From positions 36,766,001-36,830,000 of the forward strand of contig CM075101.1 in NCBI GenBank assembly GCA_037576195.1: DNA of 64,000 nt, given 5' to 3'. Below are positions 34,098-48,352 of this stretch, piece by piece. The position numbers were made by a program, and so were the translations under genes. The notes beneath the pieces are model-generated. The model had not been told where the DNA came from and ran no database searches. It saw only the letters and a program-made list of their open reading frames with translations. This DNA is from Phytoseiulus persimilis. Lineage: Eukaryota > Arthropoda > Arachnida > Mesostigmata > Phytoseiidae. Position 1 is the stretch's first letter; the number at the start of each line of letters is the position of its first letter.

Positions 34098-37000
34098 CTG
34101 CAACTAAGAAAGATTGAGCTAGGCGGAAGGAGATCTCCTGCAAAGCGCTATTCCAAGCGACCTGATGCGCGGCCTCGGATTTTCGCATCGGAATCCCTTG
34201 CCCGAGCGGATCCGAGTTGCAGACAGGGCGCACAACTGAATTTTTCCGATGTCGCGTGACCGCGCTTATGTCAACGAGGAGCGATCTGATTGAAGGTTCC
34301 CATGCACGGTGGATTCTGTTTTCGGTGCAACACGGACGAAGCGGGAGGAGCCGAAGGGAGAAGAGCGCACTTTGCGGTCCACAGGGTGTAATTTTGAAGT
34401 ACAGAACTCATTATGTCCACCCTCCCACTCGAAAAGACACCCGCTGACCTTCGGATGACACGGCTGTTGAGCGTTTCGATTCACATCCATTCGTCCCTCA
34501 GGCTCGCAGTCCGGTCCTGCGCTCGTTTGTTCCGCCGCGGTTCCGGACCGTTATGGGCTTTGCAAAGCTGACTGTCTCCGTATGAGAAATTGAATATGCG
34601 CCAGTGCGTCGTGCCTCGAAGCACGACGACTCCAGCGAAGCCGTCGTGCATTCGATGCACTCCCTCGTCGTTTCTTCTCTCTGGCCTGCGCGCAGTTCCG
34701 ATCGAAAACGCGAACCTAACGATTCGATCCTTCCGATGTTCGTGAAATGAACTACAGTCTTCAACAATCCTTCGGTACGACGATGGAGTTTTTTTCTTCC
34801 TCATTCCATGATAGGCACGCAGAAGCAACGGAACCAGCGATATCCTTTCCGAAACCTTCCGGGGGCCGACAAGCTTCATAAACATCGAGTTGAAGCGAGG
34901 CGGTGCTGCAACCCAATGTGAGTCTGTTGTGTCGCGACAAGCGCACCATCCGCAGCGACGAACGTAGAACTGAAGCGGCGATCTCAACTTCACGTTACAT
35001 CGACAGCGGTCGATCCCTCCGCGTAGTCGATCGATGGGCTCGATCCCGGGTCTCCGTGCGGCGGCGGTGGAGAACTTTGCGAACTGTCGTGACCCGGTGT
35101 TGACTGTCTCGAGGAGTAGCGCACGGGACGGTCAGGCTTTCGGGAAGGCTACGAAGCACAAACGTAACTGATATCGCTCGGTAGTAGCACTGCCTGTCAG
35201 TGCTAGTTGCCGATGGCCTTGTCTCCCGAACATGCTCGTTGTTGTTCGTCATCGGTAACGACCCGTCGTCGCCGCGTAACGGGAAATCCCGCGGCCCTTG
35301 ACATGATGTTTCGTGCACATCTGTGGAAAACCCTCACGAGTCGGAGGCGGCCATGCGCTTCTGCGACTACGGGGATCATAGTTTCGGGTTTCTCGTTACG
35401 CATAGCGGCGGCTGCATGATTTTCTAAACTTGCATGTTTCGTCAGTTCAGATTGAGATCCGTTCTCGCCGGCCTCCCGACGCATAGTCGGGAGGCGATTT
35501 TGAGCCAGAACCTGGATCGAGCGTGACATAGCTATTCCAAGATGCTACCACGCGGAAATCGCGAAACTCGACGCCGCGTTCGGAAAACGAGCCCAATGCG
35601 TGACTCTCTATTTCCCTGGTTGCGAAGCAGCGGCCTGAACCTGATTTTGCCCGGACCACGTCGCCCCGCTGTGTCCACGTGGGAGCTACGAGCATTCCCA
35701 CACTCGATCTTGCAGAGCTTCCCTACCGAGATGTTGAATGTTGGTATTAGGTATCATCTATCAAGCTCTAAACGCGAGTTGTCCATAAACAGATATAGCA
35801 CGCTAGCAGTTCTTCCACGACCCTGCAAACTCGAAGATCGATATTGCGAACGACCCAGCCAGGGCCATAAGTGTGTCGAACGCCGATGGCTTTGATAAGT
35901 GGTTTGCGGGTGCCAGCTCAAAGCCAGCCCTATTCTATTGGAGCAGCTCTCTGACTGGAGCGATGTGTTCGCGGATCCAACAATCGACTGCTGAATGAAT
36001 GAATGAATGGATGGATGTGGACCGGCATCGCTCGCTGGACAGATCGATCGAGCCACCCAGTACGATGGATTCTGGTCGGTGTCTGGATAATTATGCGAAG
36101 GCAGGATAATGTACCCAGTCAACGGTTCCACTCCCACGTGTCGCCGACTCGAGCCGGCCCTGTCTCGGCATCACCGAACTCGGAGAGCAGCTAACAGACA
36201 ACCGTTCTCGCCAGCCGGGCTGATGCTCAACCCCGGCACCGACCACAACTGCAAGACAAGACGATTTTCGCAGAGTTTGCTCGTTTCGTTGGCCGGCGAT
36301 TTCGTGGCATCGCCGGTGAGACGAATGAAAAGCTCCCTCAGTCTACTTCTTGCCGGAACGTCGCAGACGCTCGGATTATGAGATGGCAGCCCGAGACGAA
36401 AAGACAACTTCCCAAGAGCAACAGCGGTCCGCATCGCGGCCGCAATAACGCGAATGCCAGACAAGGGAGGAATCCGACGACACGCGGAAAGCCTCTCCCC
36501 TTCCAGGTTGGCAGAGAGACAGATGAACTCGCGAGCGGTCTGAGTGACAGTCGGTCGGGCGGACGGACGGACGAGTTCTGAGACGAAGCCCTGGTCGCCG
36601 CCGCAGTTAATTCCTCACTTCTTTTCGTCGCTCCCGTCTCCGTTTCCCCGCGTGCCAGTGTCTGGGTGTCGCGTTCCAAAAGTTTACCAGCTCGGTTCCC
36701 ATCTCGCTCGCCTGTTTGCTTGAACGCTCAGTCGTAGGACGCTCGCTCACTGGCTGTCCCACTGGTCGAAGTCGCGGTGAAGTGATGAAAGTCAAGAGAG
36801 CAGCCGCAGCTATGCCGACTTTCGGACGAGGAAAGTCTCCGCTCCCTCTCACTGCTGGACCCGCTGACCGACCCACTGACCGACGCACAGACAGGCCAAC
36901 GTGCGCTGCTTGCCAAATTGAGTCACGAATGAGTCGCGGGCCGGCACATAGACCGAGTTGACCTCGCACCCTCCCGGCCAGCCGGTTGGTTGCATCGGTT

Positions 37001-37900
37001 CGGCGTGCATTCCTGCGAAAGTCGGCCGACGGCTCGCCCGGCCGCTGTTCTAGCGGGCCATGTTGAGGAACGAGGCGAAGATAGCTAGCTTGCTGGGGAC
37101 GTTTAATTACACACATGAGAACAATTCCAGGCTGGCCTCCAGCCGCGAAAGTTGCTTCGGAAGGAGGAGAACGGGCCGCGACCCGGAACCACGAGGCGAG
37201 CCGGATCTCCATATATGAATGACTGAGCCCACAGCGTACCCAGACATCGCTGCGGCCGGATTTCCCGGTGCAAGACGTGCAGTGGAGCCGGCTAAGAATC
37301 TGGAGAGGTTCGGCCTACCGCCGAAGATTCATTGAGGACGCGCAACAGGCCCGAATCAATTAGCCCGAGGCAAATAGGAGTGAGTTGCGCTGCTGTGAAG
37401 TTCAGTAGGGTTCTTCCACCATCGAGCCGCTCGGTGAAACGCTCGATAGTTACGGCACGCGAAGGCGCGCCGGTTGGGTCATCCGCATGCAACTCGAAAA
37501 TAAATCATCTAGAACCGGCGCTTCTGCTGCTCAGGGAGCTCCAAAACGGATTCGAAGTTGTTATCTGGAGAACCAACGGGCCGAGCTCGCTCTTCGTGGC
37601 TCTTGCATAGCTCCCGGGCGCCTCATCCCCGTGGCCCGGCCGCTTCCCCCTGGCTTTCGTCTTCCCTGATCTTCCCTTTTCTGCGACTGAGGGATGTTCT
37701 GTTTAAATTTAGCTTCTCTTGGTAGCCGCCGGCGCCCGGAACGAGTCCTACGCGGCGGCTCGAACGCCTCCGGTCCGGTCTGGATCAAGGTCCGAGCGCT
37801 GGGAAAGCTTCGTGCTACATCTCCGTGTTTCTATTTACGAGAGAGCCTTCCCGACTTGTTTCCAACTTTTTCGTGGCCGGATCGGGGGCCCACGGTCTAC
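34098..37900 (-). other. Upstream intron (extent depends on first exon)
   Basis: The acceptor at 34098 is strong (TTTCTTAGTTGCAG), so an intron certainly ends here. Where it begins is unknown; the candidate donor at 37900 would make it 3803 bp. A TGAA/TGGA microsatellite lies at 35992-36017. No other coding signal is seen. Confidence 0.6.
35992..36017. repeat. (TGAA)4 then TGGA units
   Basis: Four perfect TGAA units pass into TGGATGGATG, a compound tetranucleotide microsatellite. Confidence 0.9.
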
Positions 37901-38000
37901 CGGAGGATCGAGGGGAGCGAGGACGGAAATCATTGCAGCGGAGTAAACAAAGAAGGCCAGGAACTCGGAGGAGCCAGCTGAGCAATGCCAAAACCGGCAT
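37901..38000 (-). CDS. side: Candidate first coding exon (signal peptide)
   Basis: An ATG at 38000 opens 33 codons beginning MPVLALLSWLLRVPGLLCLL, which has the hydrophobic core of a signal peptide. It is followed by a phase-1 donor (G|GTAGAC), exactly the phase needed to join the acceptor at 34098. Joined to the rest, it gives an 805-residue protein with no frame problem. Against it: the donor is not a strong match to GTRAGT, the base at -3 of the ATG is a pyrimidine, and random hydrophobic open frames occur in this DNA. The real first exon could be elsewhere upstream or outside the window. Confidence 0.3.
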
Positions 38001-41000
38001 TGACCTTCACGGCGAAGGAAGCGCTCGTAGGGGATCATTAGGCTGAGCTAGTGAGAGTTTGGTTCGGAACGTTTTTGGCACGGCTTTATTCGGTCACGTC
38101 GCAGGCTTTTGCCACAAGTGGCCGCATAGGCCGTCGTCTTGTGGGCGTCGTCTGGCCAACCGCATGATTTTTATCGCCCCCATTTTCGGAACTCACTGTC
38201 CGAGGCCGTAGGTTTTTTCCGATGCCGTCCTAAGCCGGAGTCTACGGAACGTCGACCGGGTTGCCGTAGCCTTCGATTGTGTTGCGTTCTATGTACAATA
38301 AGAAGAAGCGAGGGAGGAAGACGCCATCATGGCGAAACAAATGTCTAGCGAGACACCCTCGAAGTAGCGGCCCGACTAGAATAAAGAAACGCTGCAGTTG
38401 CTCTCTTGTTTTTTCCGCCCGTTTCCGCTCATCCGTCCCTGTCAGAGGGAAATCTCTTTTTGCGAGCGCGAGAACGGAGCCAGTAGTGGCGGCGACTCGC
38501 GGAACAGCAGCGTCATTCTCACGATCCGAGCCCAGAGAAGCAAAACACACAATCGGAGAGTTTTGAAGAATAGAACGCAAACGGCAACTTTCTGAATGCT
38601 CGGGCTGACGGCCCCCCATGCGACGTCAGGTGGAACGAAGGTGTTTTCATAAACCTCACCAGCCGCCCTCTGCAGCGTCCTTTGTAACGAGAATCCGCTG
38701 AATATCCCATCTCGCAACAGCATCGCTGGCCAAGCCTCCCATTGTATTCGGGAATGAAGTGTGACTTTTGTATTCCGATGACAACCTTTGGCCCGTCGGA
38801 AGATAGCGCCACCTGGCGGCAGCACGGTTTCCTGATCACCACGAGCCTAGGATTCAATCGTTACTCGATTTTCATTTGCGCGTGTGTTTTCGCACGCAGC
38901 TCGCTCGGTCCTCTGGTTTCTGTTTTCGCTGCGCCCCTCATTCATGGGGCTTTCCAATTCAAGACGAGCGACTGGCTCCGATAATTCCGGACCCGCCGGG
39001 CCGAGCAGCAACCCAAATGCAGGTCCTTCAACAATTAGCTCGGCTCAGTTTGTTCATTACGAATTTGGGAAGTGTGGATTCGCCGCTGACTGACTGACTG
39101 TTTGGCGGCTATCTTCGAACGGCGGCGATGGGAGATGGCGACTCAGAGCCGACAGGAGGCAATCACGCTCGAAAACACGCAAATAAACCGACGTATACGA
39201 GCACGGCGGAAAGGAGGAAGCGAGCAAGTTTGTGTTAGTGATAAAAATTCCCCAAAGCTTCGCTCGTCGGTCCACTCGGCGTCAAGTGGAAATACTCGAC
39301 TAAGCTTCGTGTGGGGAGTTTTTGCCGACTGCGTGCAAGCTCAAGCGTAGCAATCGCCGCTGTAGCCGTCACGTCATCGACAAGAGCACAACCGAAGAGC
39401 ATAATGAGTGTACGGGGACTTCACTTGTATGGAGTGTACACGTTGAACGCTGAGATACTTCAAGGCTTGCCAAGGAAGCTCTGATTGGAGAATCCACCGC
39501 ATGCTGTTTCCGAGAATAATCGCTAAGTGACCCTCTATCGCTCCGATCACGGTACCGGTTGGGCAGAACGTGTCGTTGGCTCCGTCCCGAAAACCGCATC
39601 TCATCAAGAAAAAACATCTCCTGCGGGAAATCACGTTGTGGGAGACGATCAGAGGATATGACCATCTGAGGAATACTTCCAGCTCGGACGAGGTCTAGCA
39701 GCTTCTTGGATACGACGTATAATGGCTGGAGGAACGGCTCAGACGAGTGCGCGTGTTTTGTTGAAAATTATTCAACAAATCGTATGCGATCATCAGTTCG
39801 CTCTCCTTTCTTCGCGGCGAGCGTTGTCCGAATCCGGTGAACAACGCTCCAACGAGCCCCACAACCTTAGCGGCCCAGTCACGTCTCCGGAGCTTCTTGT
39901 CGCAGCCACCGGCCGCCGAGGATGAGTCCGCAACAGTCGTCGACCCGTTCCTGGTCACCGCTTCCTCACGCACGGGTCAGCCATCTACAGATTGTAATTC
40001 AATCTCAGCGGAGCATGTCGCTTTGTTTACGTGGCTCGAAGCCGATCAAAAATTCAAACGGTGGCGTTCGCGACGATAGCATCTACGTAGTTCGTGACAG
40101 ACGTCAAACCTATATATCAGAAGCATCAGCTGCGAGCATCCCGGGGCGGCTTTCTGCTCCGGGGCATGAGCGTCCAAATTCCGATGGACGTACAATCAGA
40201 GACGAGTTATAGACTTGGCAGTCAACGAGTTTTGTCCATCGTCCCGATCGTAGTGAATATTTGTGGTCACGTCGTTTTTGTATGGCTCACAAATAACCCC
40301 CAGCTGTTATGAGCTATCAACATCGAGTGCAGTCCGGCTATTGGCCGCTGGGTGGTTCTGATCCGGGTCGTCCGAACGTCCATCCCGGCCGTGGAGCTGA
40401 CCTTCTGCGGAATCGATCCGAAAAGTTGCTCCAGTAGAAGAGCAGCACCGCTTTGATGCCGCTCGGCACTTCTGACCCACTCAGCCCGTCCAGAGGCTCC
40501 GTCGACCGAGGTCTTTCTTGACCTCGTACGCGGCGAAAAGGCGAGGGAATTCGGTGGGTCATCGAGTTTCGGTCTTGACAATCGGCGAGCTTAACATAAA
40601 CACCGGGACGAAACGTTTCGGTATCAACTCGAACGCCCACCCGGACTGTGACAACGCTTAGCAGAGCCTCGAGCAAGCGTTTTTAAGTCCGAAGCTCGGA
40701 GCGCTGGTGTCAATGGACACGGATTTGTTATCGTGGAACAAAGTGAGCCGAGCCGGGTTCAGTCCACCGAGCCACAGCAATCAAAGGAGAACGAAGCGAA
40801 AAGTTCTTCGTGGAGAGGACGTGGAACGTGAAGCCGAGGGAAACGGACGGTGATCTTCAGAAAAAACGCCACTCGATTTTGTTCAGCCTCGGTTTCGCGC
40901 CCTTCTCCGCCACTCTCTGTCAGCTTCGCTGAACCGTTCTTGTTGCAAAGCAACGGAAAAAGGTTGAGACACTCGCCGTAGGGAGCGAGACTGTGACGCG

Positions 41001-41073
41001 GTCTGCGTAAGGAACGGGCTCGATATGTGACAATCGATTCCGATTTCATTCATAGCTCAGGCTATGATACGTC

Positions 41074-41083
41074 AAAAAAAAAA
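41074..41083. repeat. A10 homopolymer
   Basis: Ten A in a row on the plus strand, in otherwise AT-rich local sequence. It could be a poly(A) remnant of a retroelement, but no element body is recognisable beside it. Confidence 0.8.
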
Positions 41084-44000
41084 TACAATCTACCATATTT
41101 GTTCCAAGTGAAGGCATTTATCCTCCATTCCTCAATCGTTCGAGAGGAGCCCGTGTATCGGAGCATGTCCGTGTAATGGAGCAGGCCCGTCTATAGCTTT
41201 CAAACCCGAAAAACGTGGCCGTATAGAAGAGCATTCGCCTCCCTCAAGAGTCGTACAGAGCATTGCATGGCTCAGGCCGAACGGGATGGAATCGGATGCT
41301 CGGAGTCTGAACACTGTTTCGCACGCCGGCTCCATTGGGCTGAAGAAGTCCGTTGGGTAGCGCTCCTTCATTGCCACGAGAGTCGCGTCTCACCGCTGGT
41401 GGAGCACGCTCTTTAATTGGGAGAAATACAATACATTCGAGAAGATAGTGATATATCCTCATTAAACGGTGATCGTATCGATGATACTTCCGTTGGTTTC
41501 GCGTGAAACGTCGAGACATGATTGAGAGACACCCGGGTAGAAGGAGTCAGGAAAAATCAGCGTTGTAGAGAGCTTTTTCGGTCATCATCAGGGTGTTGCA
41601 GAGATGGCAGTCAGCTATATCGGGGAGGACAACTTTCCAAACGTTCTTTCGCTCGCATCACCCTGATTGCAGCTTCCACGTCGAATCCTCTCCTTAGCTC
41701 ATTGTGAGCACCGAGCTGGTCGTAGCATTGAAACCCGTTTTCCCCAAGAAACTCCACCAGCAAACATTGGGAGAACCCATGTCGCGCACTCTACGGTTGT
41801 CGGCTGATGACCGATACGTGTAGTCTCGGTAAGGACGATTCAGCGTTTGGAATCGATCGGAAGTTATCGGACTCAAGCGCCAAACCTTCCATAAGAGGTG
41901 AGCACCAATGCGGCCGAACATTCCACGTTGGGCAATGCATGAACTAATGTAGAGAGGCAAGACTTCTTCGAATGACGCTCCGAAGATGCTCGCGTGTAAA
42001 TGGAAACGTGAGAACACGGAACTCTTGAGATAATTTCGGGAGGCATATGTTGCGAACCAGGAAGTCTCCCTTGCACCTGTCCAAGTTAGCAGAGGAACTG
42101 GCCTTGGATCGTCTATCCGCAGCAAACAACAGAGCTGGCACAGAGGAAGGCAAACCTCACAAAATTTCGTTCGATCAAGAACGGACGACACTCTACCTGC
42201 CTCCATACCAATTCGAACGAGGGTTCCGAGCGAAGAACGAATCCTACAATATGCGCCACACCTGGCTCTCGTGTTGAGCCCACGGGAACTCTGGGACGAC
42301 GATGGCAAAACATGGGACTTCAAGGCCCTCGACGTGGGGCGTCTTCCGTGAGCTCGGCTCGAGATCCCAACGGCGAAAGGCTTCGGTCTAGCATTTGCGA
42401 AAAGCAATTAGCCGTGATCCATCTTCAAACGAGCCTAACGCGATTATCTGTCCGCGCCCCGGTGTGTCGATATCCCGGTGCCATCGAAAGAGTAAGAATA
42501 ATAAATCGGGCAAATCTCTTGTTGGCGAGCGCAAAGCGGTGTCCCCGCCCGCTGACCGAATACCTCGTCTGTTGCAGCGCTGTTCCGCCTCGCTCGGTGT
42601 CTAACAAACTGGATGGAATCCCGGCGACGGGAGTTTCGAATATGTCCACTGGCTCGTGTCCTCACCGTCGTATCGGAGCCTGCCCCTCCCGTGTCGAAAC
42701 CGTGATGGGTTCTGAGGATTTCGTGCGAATATTTTTCAGCATGTCAGATTGGCGGGCTTCCCGTCCGCTGGTCCGAGCTGCTGTCAATCAAAAGCTGGAA
42801 TTCCGCTCCGTCTCCGGCCGAAGTTCGGTCTGCCGGTGTGGGACAATGAAGGAAGGAATTCGCGCTGCCGAAGTTACAGGAGCTGGGGGAACTCTTGGCA
42901 AGCGTCAGTCATCGTAGGGATCCGGTCGGTTGTTATGAATAACCGACGTCTTTCTCACAAAGGCCACCGCTCCGCTGTCCGTATCGATGCATTTTATATG
43001 GGGACAGCGCATTCTCATTCATGAGCCACTTTCTCTCTTCGATTCCTTCCCCTCTCTCTCCCACTCGCCTTCGGTCGCTGCTAACGACAAGGTTCCTTCC
43101 TGAGTTGTTCTCGGATCGATGGCCGAGCGTCGCCCAAACTGGTGGGAAGCGGGCCTTTTGCGCTTCTCGATGGTTAAAAAATTTCGATTTCAAGCCCTAT
43201 TTCGGATCCAGGCAGCGGCGGGCAGCTATCGGAGTGGTAGAAAAGGGCTCGACCAGAGGACCCTCTCCGTTTTCTTCGTCTTTTGACGCAAACTAAGAAC
43301 AGCCCCTTGGGTATCTTTCATCATCCACTATTTTGGTCCGTTTGCGCTGCTCCCGATTCGAAGCGATGTGTCTCGATCGGGGGCGGTGATAAAGTCGGCG
43401 AACGCGCATCCATCCGTTGGAAAAAGCGCGGCCGTCGGGAGCTAGCCGTTGGCCGCTTACCGACCGCGTAATAATGTGAGGAGTTACAGCTCTCGGGAGC
43501 GTGGCTAAGCCATCATTTCACGGGTATGAATTTGTGCTCTTCAGTTCTTCTCCGTCGGGCGCCTTCATCTCTCCCCCGGCTCCCCGGTCTTTTGCCGCTG
43601 CTCACACCCGCGACGTACCTACACGGGGCTCCGGCTCCCCTCTCTCGACCCAATGAGATTGAAGTGCGTTTTTACGATGGTTCCCAACGGTGGTCGGGGC
43701 TGAGAAATCGCGCGGTAATTGCGCTACTCAGCTTGAGTATGTGGAGAGCGAGCGAGGGAGCCAACCTGCCGGCTCCCCATCTGTTCGCTCACCCTCCAGT
43801 TCCGGCTTGGTTTCATTTTTCCAAGCAGTTTTCGATTCCTCAGATTTCAAGAAGCCTGCACTAATTATCTGCTCCGTTCTGGTCCGCTTTTAATCTCTTC
43901 CGTCTGCTCGGAAATCGCTGGCGAGGGGGCACGATCATTACGTAGACCCCCTTCGCTCCCCTTAACCCACCTCCTCCCCCACTGCATTCGGCGGCGCAGA

Positions 44001-47000
44001 AGTATTTCAGAGGAGGTTGGCTTTGGTTCAGCGCTTGGTTCACTCATCTCCCGGCGACTCCGAGTGCCTGAAGCAGTACTCTCTGAGCATACTAGCCGTC
44101 GGAGAAAGGCTTGGAACCTAATGCGCCAGTCGGCGGAGTCAGAGAGCAGAAGTTCAACGAGGCATGCTTTCTCTCTCCACTCCTGTCTGTCCCCTTGTCC
44201 GTCGGGGTCGCATTCGTCCGCCTGGTCTTGGCGAGCGATGGTGAGAGGCGGCCAGCGATCATTTACAATTTACCCTGAGCCGCTGCTGCATGGAGGGAGT
44301 TTTGCCGCTCAAACCGCGTCGCCCGAGCGGCGACAGTCCTGGAGGCGAGTACGGGGTCGGTCGGTCGCCCTTGGAAGGTCGCCACGCTATCAACTGAATG
44401 CGCTCCGCTCCACAAACGGAGCGTGGCGTCCGCACGATTCTGTCGTGCCGGCCAGCAGCGGCCGAAGAAGGGCAAAACGTAGCGAGAGCGAGGCCGAGCG
44501 GGCAGGCGATCGGAAGGAGCGTTCTGAAAGAAAGTCGAGCGCCTACCTCGACCGCCATGGCTGCCGCGACCGTTGCAATCATCGAGCCCGTCGGCCGGCG
44601 AACTCATCGGCCCCTCTACGACTCTCCTGCGCGAGCGAGCCAACGAGGCACTGGAGGCAAAACGGTCCGCCGACATCACGGCGAGACGGATTTGTCCGCT
44701 CGCTGCGGGTGAGCGCTTCACAACGGCCACGCAGAGCTGCGCAAACGGCAGCCATATTGCGGGGAACTTGCTCCTGCAGTCTAATCGCAGGCTGCCCGTT
44801 CGTCGGGACGGGCGGCGATGCCGAGAAGCCGACGAGCGCAGCTCACGGAAGTGCGACGAACATCGTTCTTATTTAGCTTATGTCCACAGACAGGCAGGCA
44901 AGCAACTTACGCTCGAGCCAACGACGAAAGACTGCTGTTCCCTCCATCTTTGTTCTTCTCTTCCTTGACGCAATCCCTGGGAGACCGTTCATGTAGAGTG
45001 GGGGCCTGCAAGACGAGGGACGCTCCTCGTCTCCTCACGTTGGTGGATGGAACACGGTCTCACTAGCCTTGGGTCGCACGTCGCACGAGTCCCAGCAGTA
45101 TCTACATACTTCCTGCTCGAGCTATTCTCCTCCCCATTCCCCTCTGTTCGCGGCCTGGCCTCGGTTGGAACCGGCGCGTAGCTCGCCCACTCATGGCAAC
45201 ATGTCTCGACCGATCTCTTTTCGCAGAGAGACGGCCCTCGCGGTGCCCCCAACTTCACCGAGAAACATCGCCGTTCACGGAGCGTCCGCCTCGAGGTCGG
45301 ACTCTGGGATTCACTGCTCGCCTTGGATTCAGGTGTCGCGGCACCAGTCGATACGGGAAGGGATGAGTTCTCAGAGTCAGAGCCGGGAATCGGAACCCTC
45401 GCAGGCTTCGCGGGTGGGAAACACAAGGCCTACCAATAGCCGATGGATTGAGTTTCATGGAGAGCCGGGAGAACCAGAGGAGGAAGACTACGGCGGCAAG
45501 TGGAAATCGACCGGGATCTTCGAAAGGCTGCTGACCAGCGGCGCCGGATGGGGAAGGGAGCTGGATGAGAGCACCAATCGACGTTTCTATGATTCTCCAT
45601 CCCTAGAGGAATAAAGACGAGAGCGACCGTCCAGCCGACGTGGACGGAAAAACGGGCCGACGGAGCGACAGGCCAGCCGACGGCGACGGGAAGCGCTTGC
45701 TTGCTTTTCAAGCCCCTGGCGGCTCCAGCAATAGTCCTCCTGTCCACTCTCCTGAGAAGGTTCAAAACCCTTTGCTTGGAAGGGAGCCTGCTTCTGACGG
45801 CATCACTCCGCTCTCGGCTCCATCCAGTAGGATCTGCTGATGGTTTTCGTCGTTCCAAGAACTATCTCATCGAACCAGCAGGCGAAGGAGTCGGCCGATC
45901 GGCGGGCCCGTCACTGTTTCAGCAGCCGGCTGCTGCGGGATTCCCTCGAAATTTTCTTCCATCTCCGCCGCTCACGAATTCCGAAACTCCCCACTCGCAT
46001 ATCTTGGAATCCAATTCAGCCTTCAGTCATTGAATTCATTGTTGAAATCTCCTTCAACATCCTGGAATCCTCTTCCAGTCAAAACGGGACGAACGCAGCA
46101 TCCTTCTCAAAATCGTTCTAGGAGCGGGGCACGGTGTCCCTGTTCGGGGGAAGGGGCGGGAAATGACGGAGGAATACAGCGGCGGCAGCGGGAGCAAACT
46201 CGACTGCAGGACTTGGGCCCGAACTCCTGGTCCGCTCACTCGATCCGGTTAGAGATGGGCCGACTCGTTAAATTATTGAGCGGGGACCAACGCGTGGGCC
46301 CTCGAAGAGAGAGGTCAAGGGAGAGCAGCAACGCGCGTCAGGGCTTCGCGCCATCGGGGACGCGGTGCGCACCTCAGTCCGCTGGTTCCATTGATTCATC
46401 GTCTGCAGGACGCTCGCACGCGACTCGAGTGCTTCGTTCTGTTGGCTCGGAAGCGTGTTGAGCGAGCGAACGGATGGTTGGCACCACTCTTCTATCTAGA
46501 ATAACGTGACTGACCAGAGCCGGGGCCCGGCTCCTTTCAAACTCAAATCCTCGTTTGGCCCCGAAGGTCGACGAAAAATCCGGAGTCCAGGAGGGAGCTC
46601 GTTCCTCCCGGCTCTTCCATCCGCCGGGGGTAAGCCTTGCGTTCGAGGGGCTACAGAGTTCGCTCCACCGTCGACGAGGCATATTCAAACGCTTCGGGCA
46701 TACGAAATTTCGTTCAGCACATTTCCGCGAGCGCCTCTTCAGAACATCATTCCGTCGTCGGCGCCCAAATGGATAAGCGACGACTTTAAGGGACGCGATC
46801 AGGGTCTCTCACGAGAGCGACACGATTCCGGCGAAGATCGTTGGAGCAATCGTCTTGGGGCTCGCGAATGGAAGGAATCATGGGGGAGAGGGGGAGTAGA
46901 GGATGCTTGCACAGCAGACGACGCTGCCTCCTCTGTTTGTGGCTCCACAATGCTGTGATTTATCACAGAGCCAAGACGCCCCTTTCGTGTCGACCTTGGC

Positions 47001-48340
47001 TCTCGCCGCTGCTCTCGCTGCCCGGAGCTCTGAGACTGCACGACGCATCCGCCAGCCGTGAGATCACCTCCGAACAAACGCAGCAGATCCCCGTAAGCGA
47101 CGGGGATCCGTCGATGACCGGGGCCCTGCCCTCCAAGAGCACACCCTTCAGTCGGGGACCGCGACAGGAGTTGTGTCGGTGATCCCTCGTAGCCGAAAAT
47201 CCAGCTCGGTTCTGGATAACAAGGTCACGCTGAAGCACCCAGGTCCGGTAGGAGTCGCGGCTCCTTTTATTGCAAGTCGGAACTCGGGACATGTTCCCAA
47301 TCCAGGATTTCGGCTCGTCCCGAACGACGCTCAGAAAATTACTCGTAACGCGCGATCTCATTCACGCTTCGCATTAATTTGTTCCTGATGCTTTCCGCGA
47401 CCGGAACGTTTGCCCCTGAGTAAACCTCGGTCAGTGGGTTTTCCTTAGAGTTACGTAGTTTTTCTGCGGAGCAGGATCGATTTCTCTCTCACTCGCCCTG
47501 CACAGGACTTCCAGGCGACCCACGAGCAGGCGAGGCTGTTTCCGTCAATGTTTAGCGTGGGAGCCGATAGACGGTTGAGCCGAACGAACGTGTTCGGGCA
47601 TGCCGAGCCGTCCGGTGGCTCTACCGGTTCCGTGATTTTCGGTTGTGATCCGCGGATCATCTTTTCGCTCTCCACCCTCAGGTCGTCGAGTTCAGAACGC
47701 AACTCAGCTGTTGGCGCTTTAGTGTTTCTTTGGGAGATTTCTGTGACTGCGGCAACCGGCAGGCTCGTGCATTTTATGCCGCACACGCCGCTCGTAACGG
47801 CATGCTGTCGTTTCCTTGTCGGCGGCGGAACGTGAGAGCCAGCCGGAACAAGCTCTATGTAGATACCCGTCGTCTTCCGCCGCACCCAACCAACGATCTA
47901 GATCCGTTTCCCTCTTCTCGGCACTCCAACACTGACGGCCAAGACTGCTCCCCCACCCCATCCAGCCCCCGCTCGCAAACTTTTACAGCTCTCTGAACGG
48001 ACGCGTGATGTTCCCTCAAGGTGACGTACGCAACAAATTTTCAGCACTGGTTGCTGAGTCCTTTTCGGATTCCCGAGGTTGCAGTTCCAAATTATCCTGC
48101 GCAGCAAACTCTCATCTGCTATCAACGTTCATCCATGCTTCCGGTCGAGAACTGCCGGAAAGGGTGTACAGAGGTTCCAAGGCAAGCGGGTCCAACCTTC
48201 GTAGGTGAGGGAGGCGGGTTCAACCCCCGAGAGGCGAGGGACTCGTGCCGGAATCTCGCTGCGTCGATTGAATGTTTTGATGAAGGCTGGATAATGCAGA
48301 CTCAGGCCAAATATCGTATCCCTCCCAATAGAGCGCACAT

Positions 48341-48352
48341 CCCCCCCCCCCC
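48341..48352. repeat. C12 homopolymer
   Basis: Twelve C in a row on the plus strand. Confidence 0.95.

Noticed and set aside
34098..34188. Unspliced start of the receptor at an ATG at 34188, with FRLAQSFLVAG as leader
   Set aside because: The leader is polar for its first 25 residues. A very strong acceptor (TTTCTTAGTTGCAG) sits just before the Ig1 sequence, so an upstream exon is more likely.
44259..44582. Minus-strand leader-like frame (MIATVAAAMAVEVGARLS...) as first exon of the receptor
   Set aside because: No suitable phase-1 donor follows the hydrophobic part, and the hydrophobic core is interrupted.
44064..44876. 270-codon plus-strand open frame
   Set aside because: Very rich in Arg, Ser and Ala with no pattern of a folded domain. 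Minus-strand frames overlap it with equal length, as expected in GC-rich DNA.
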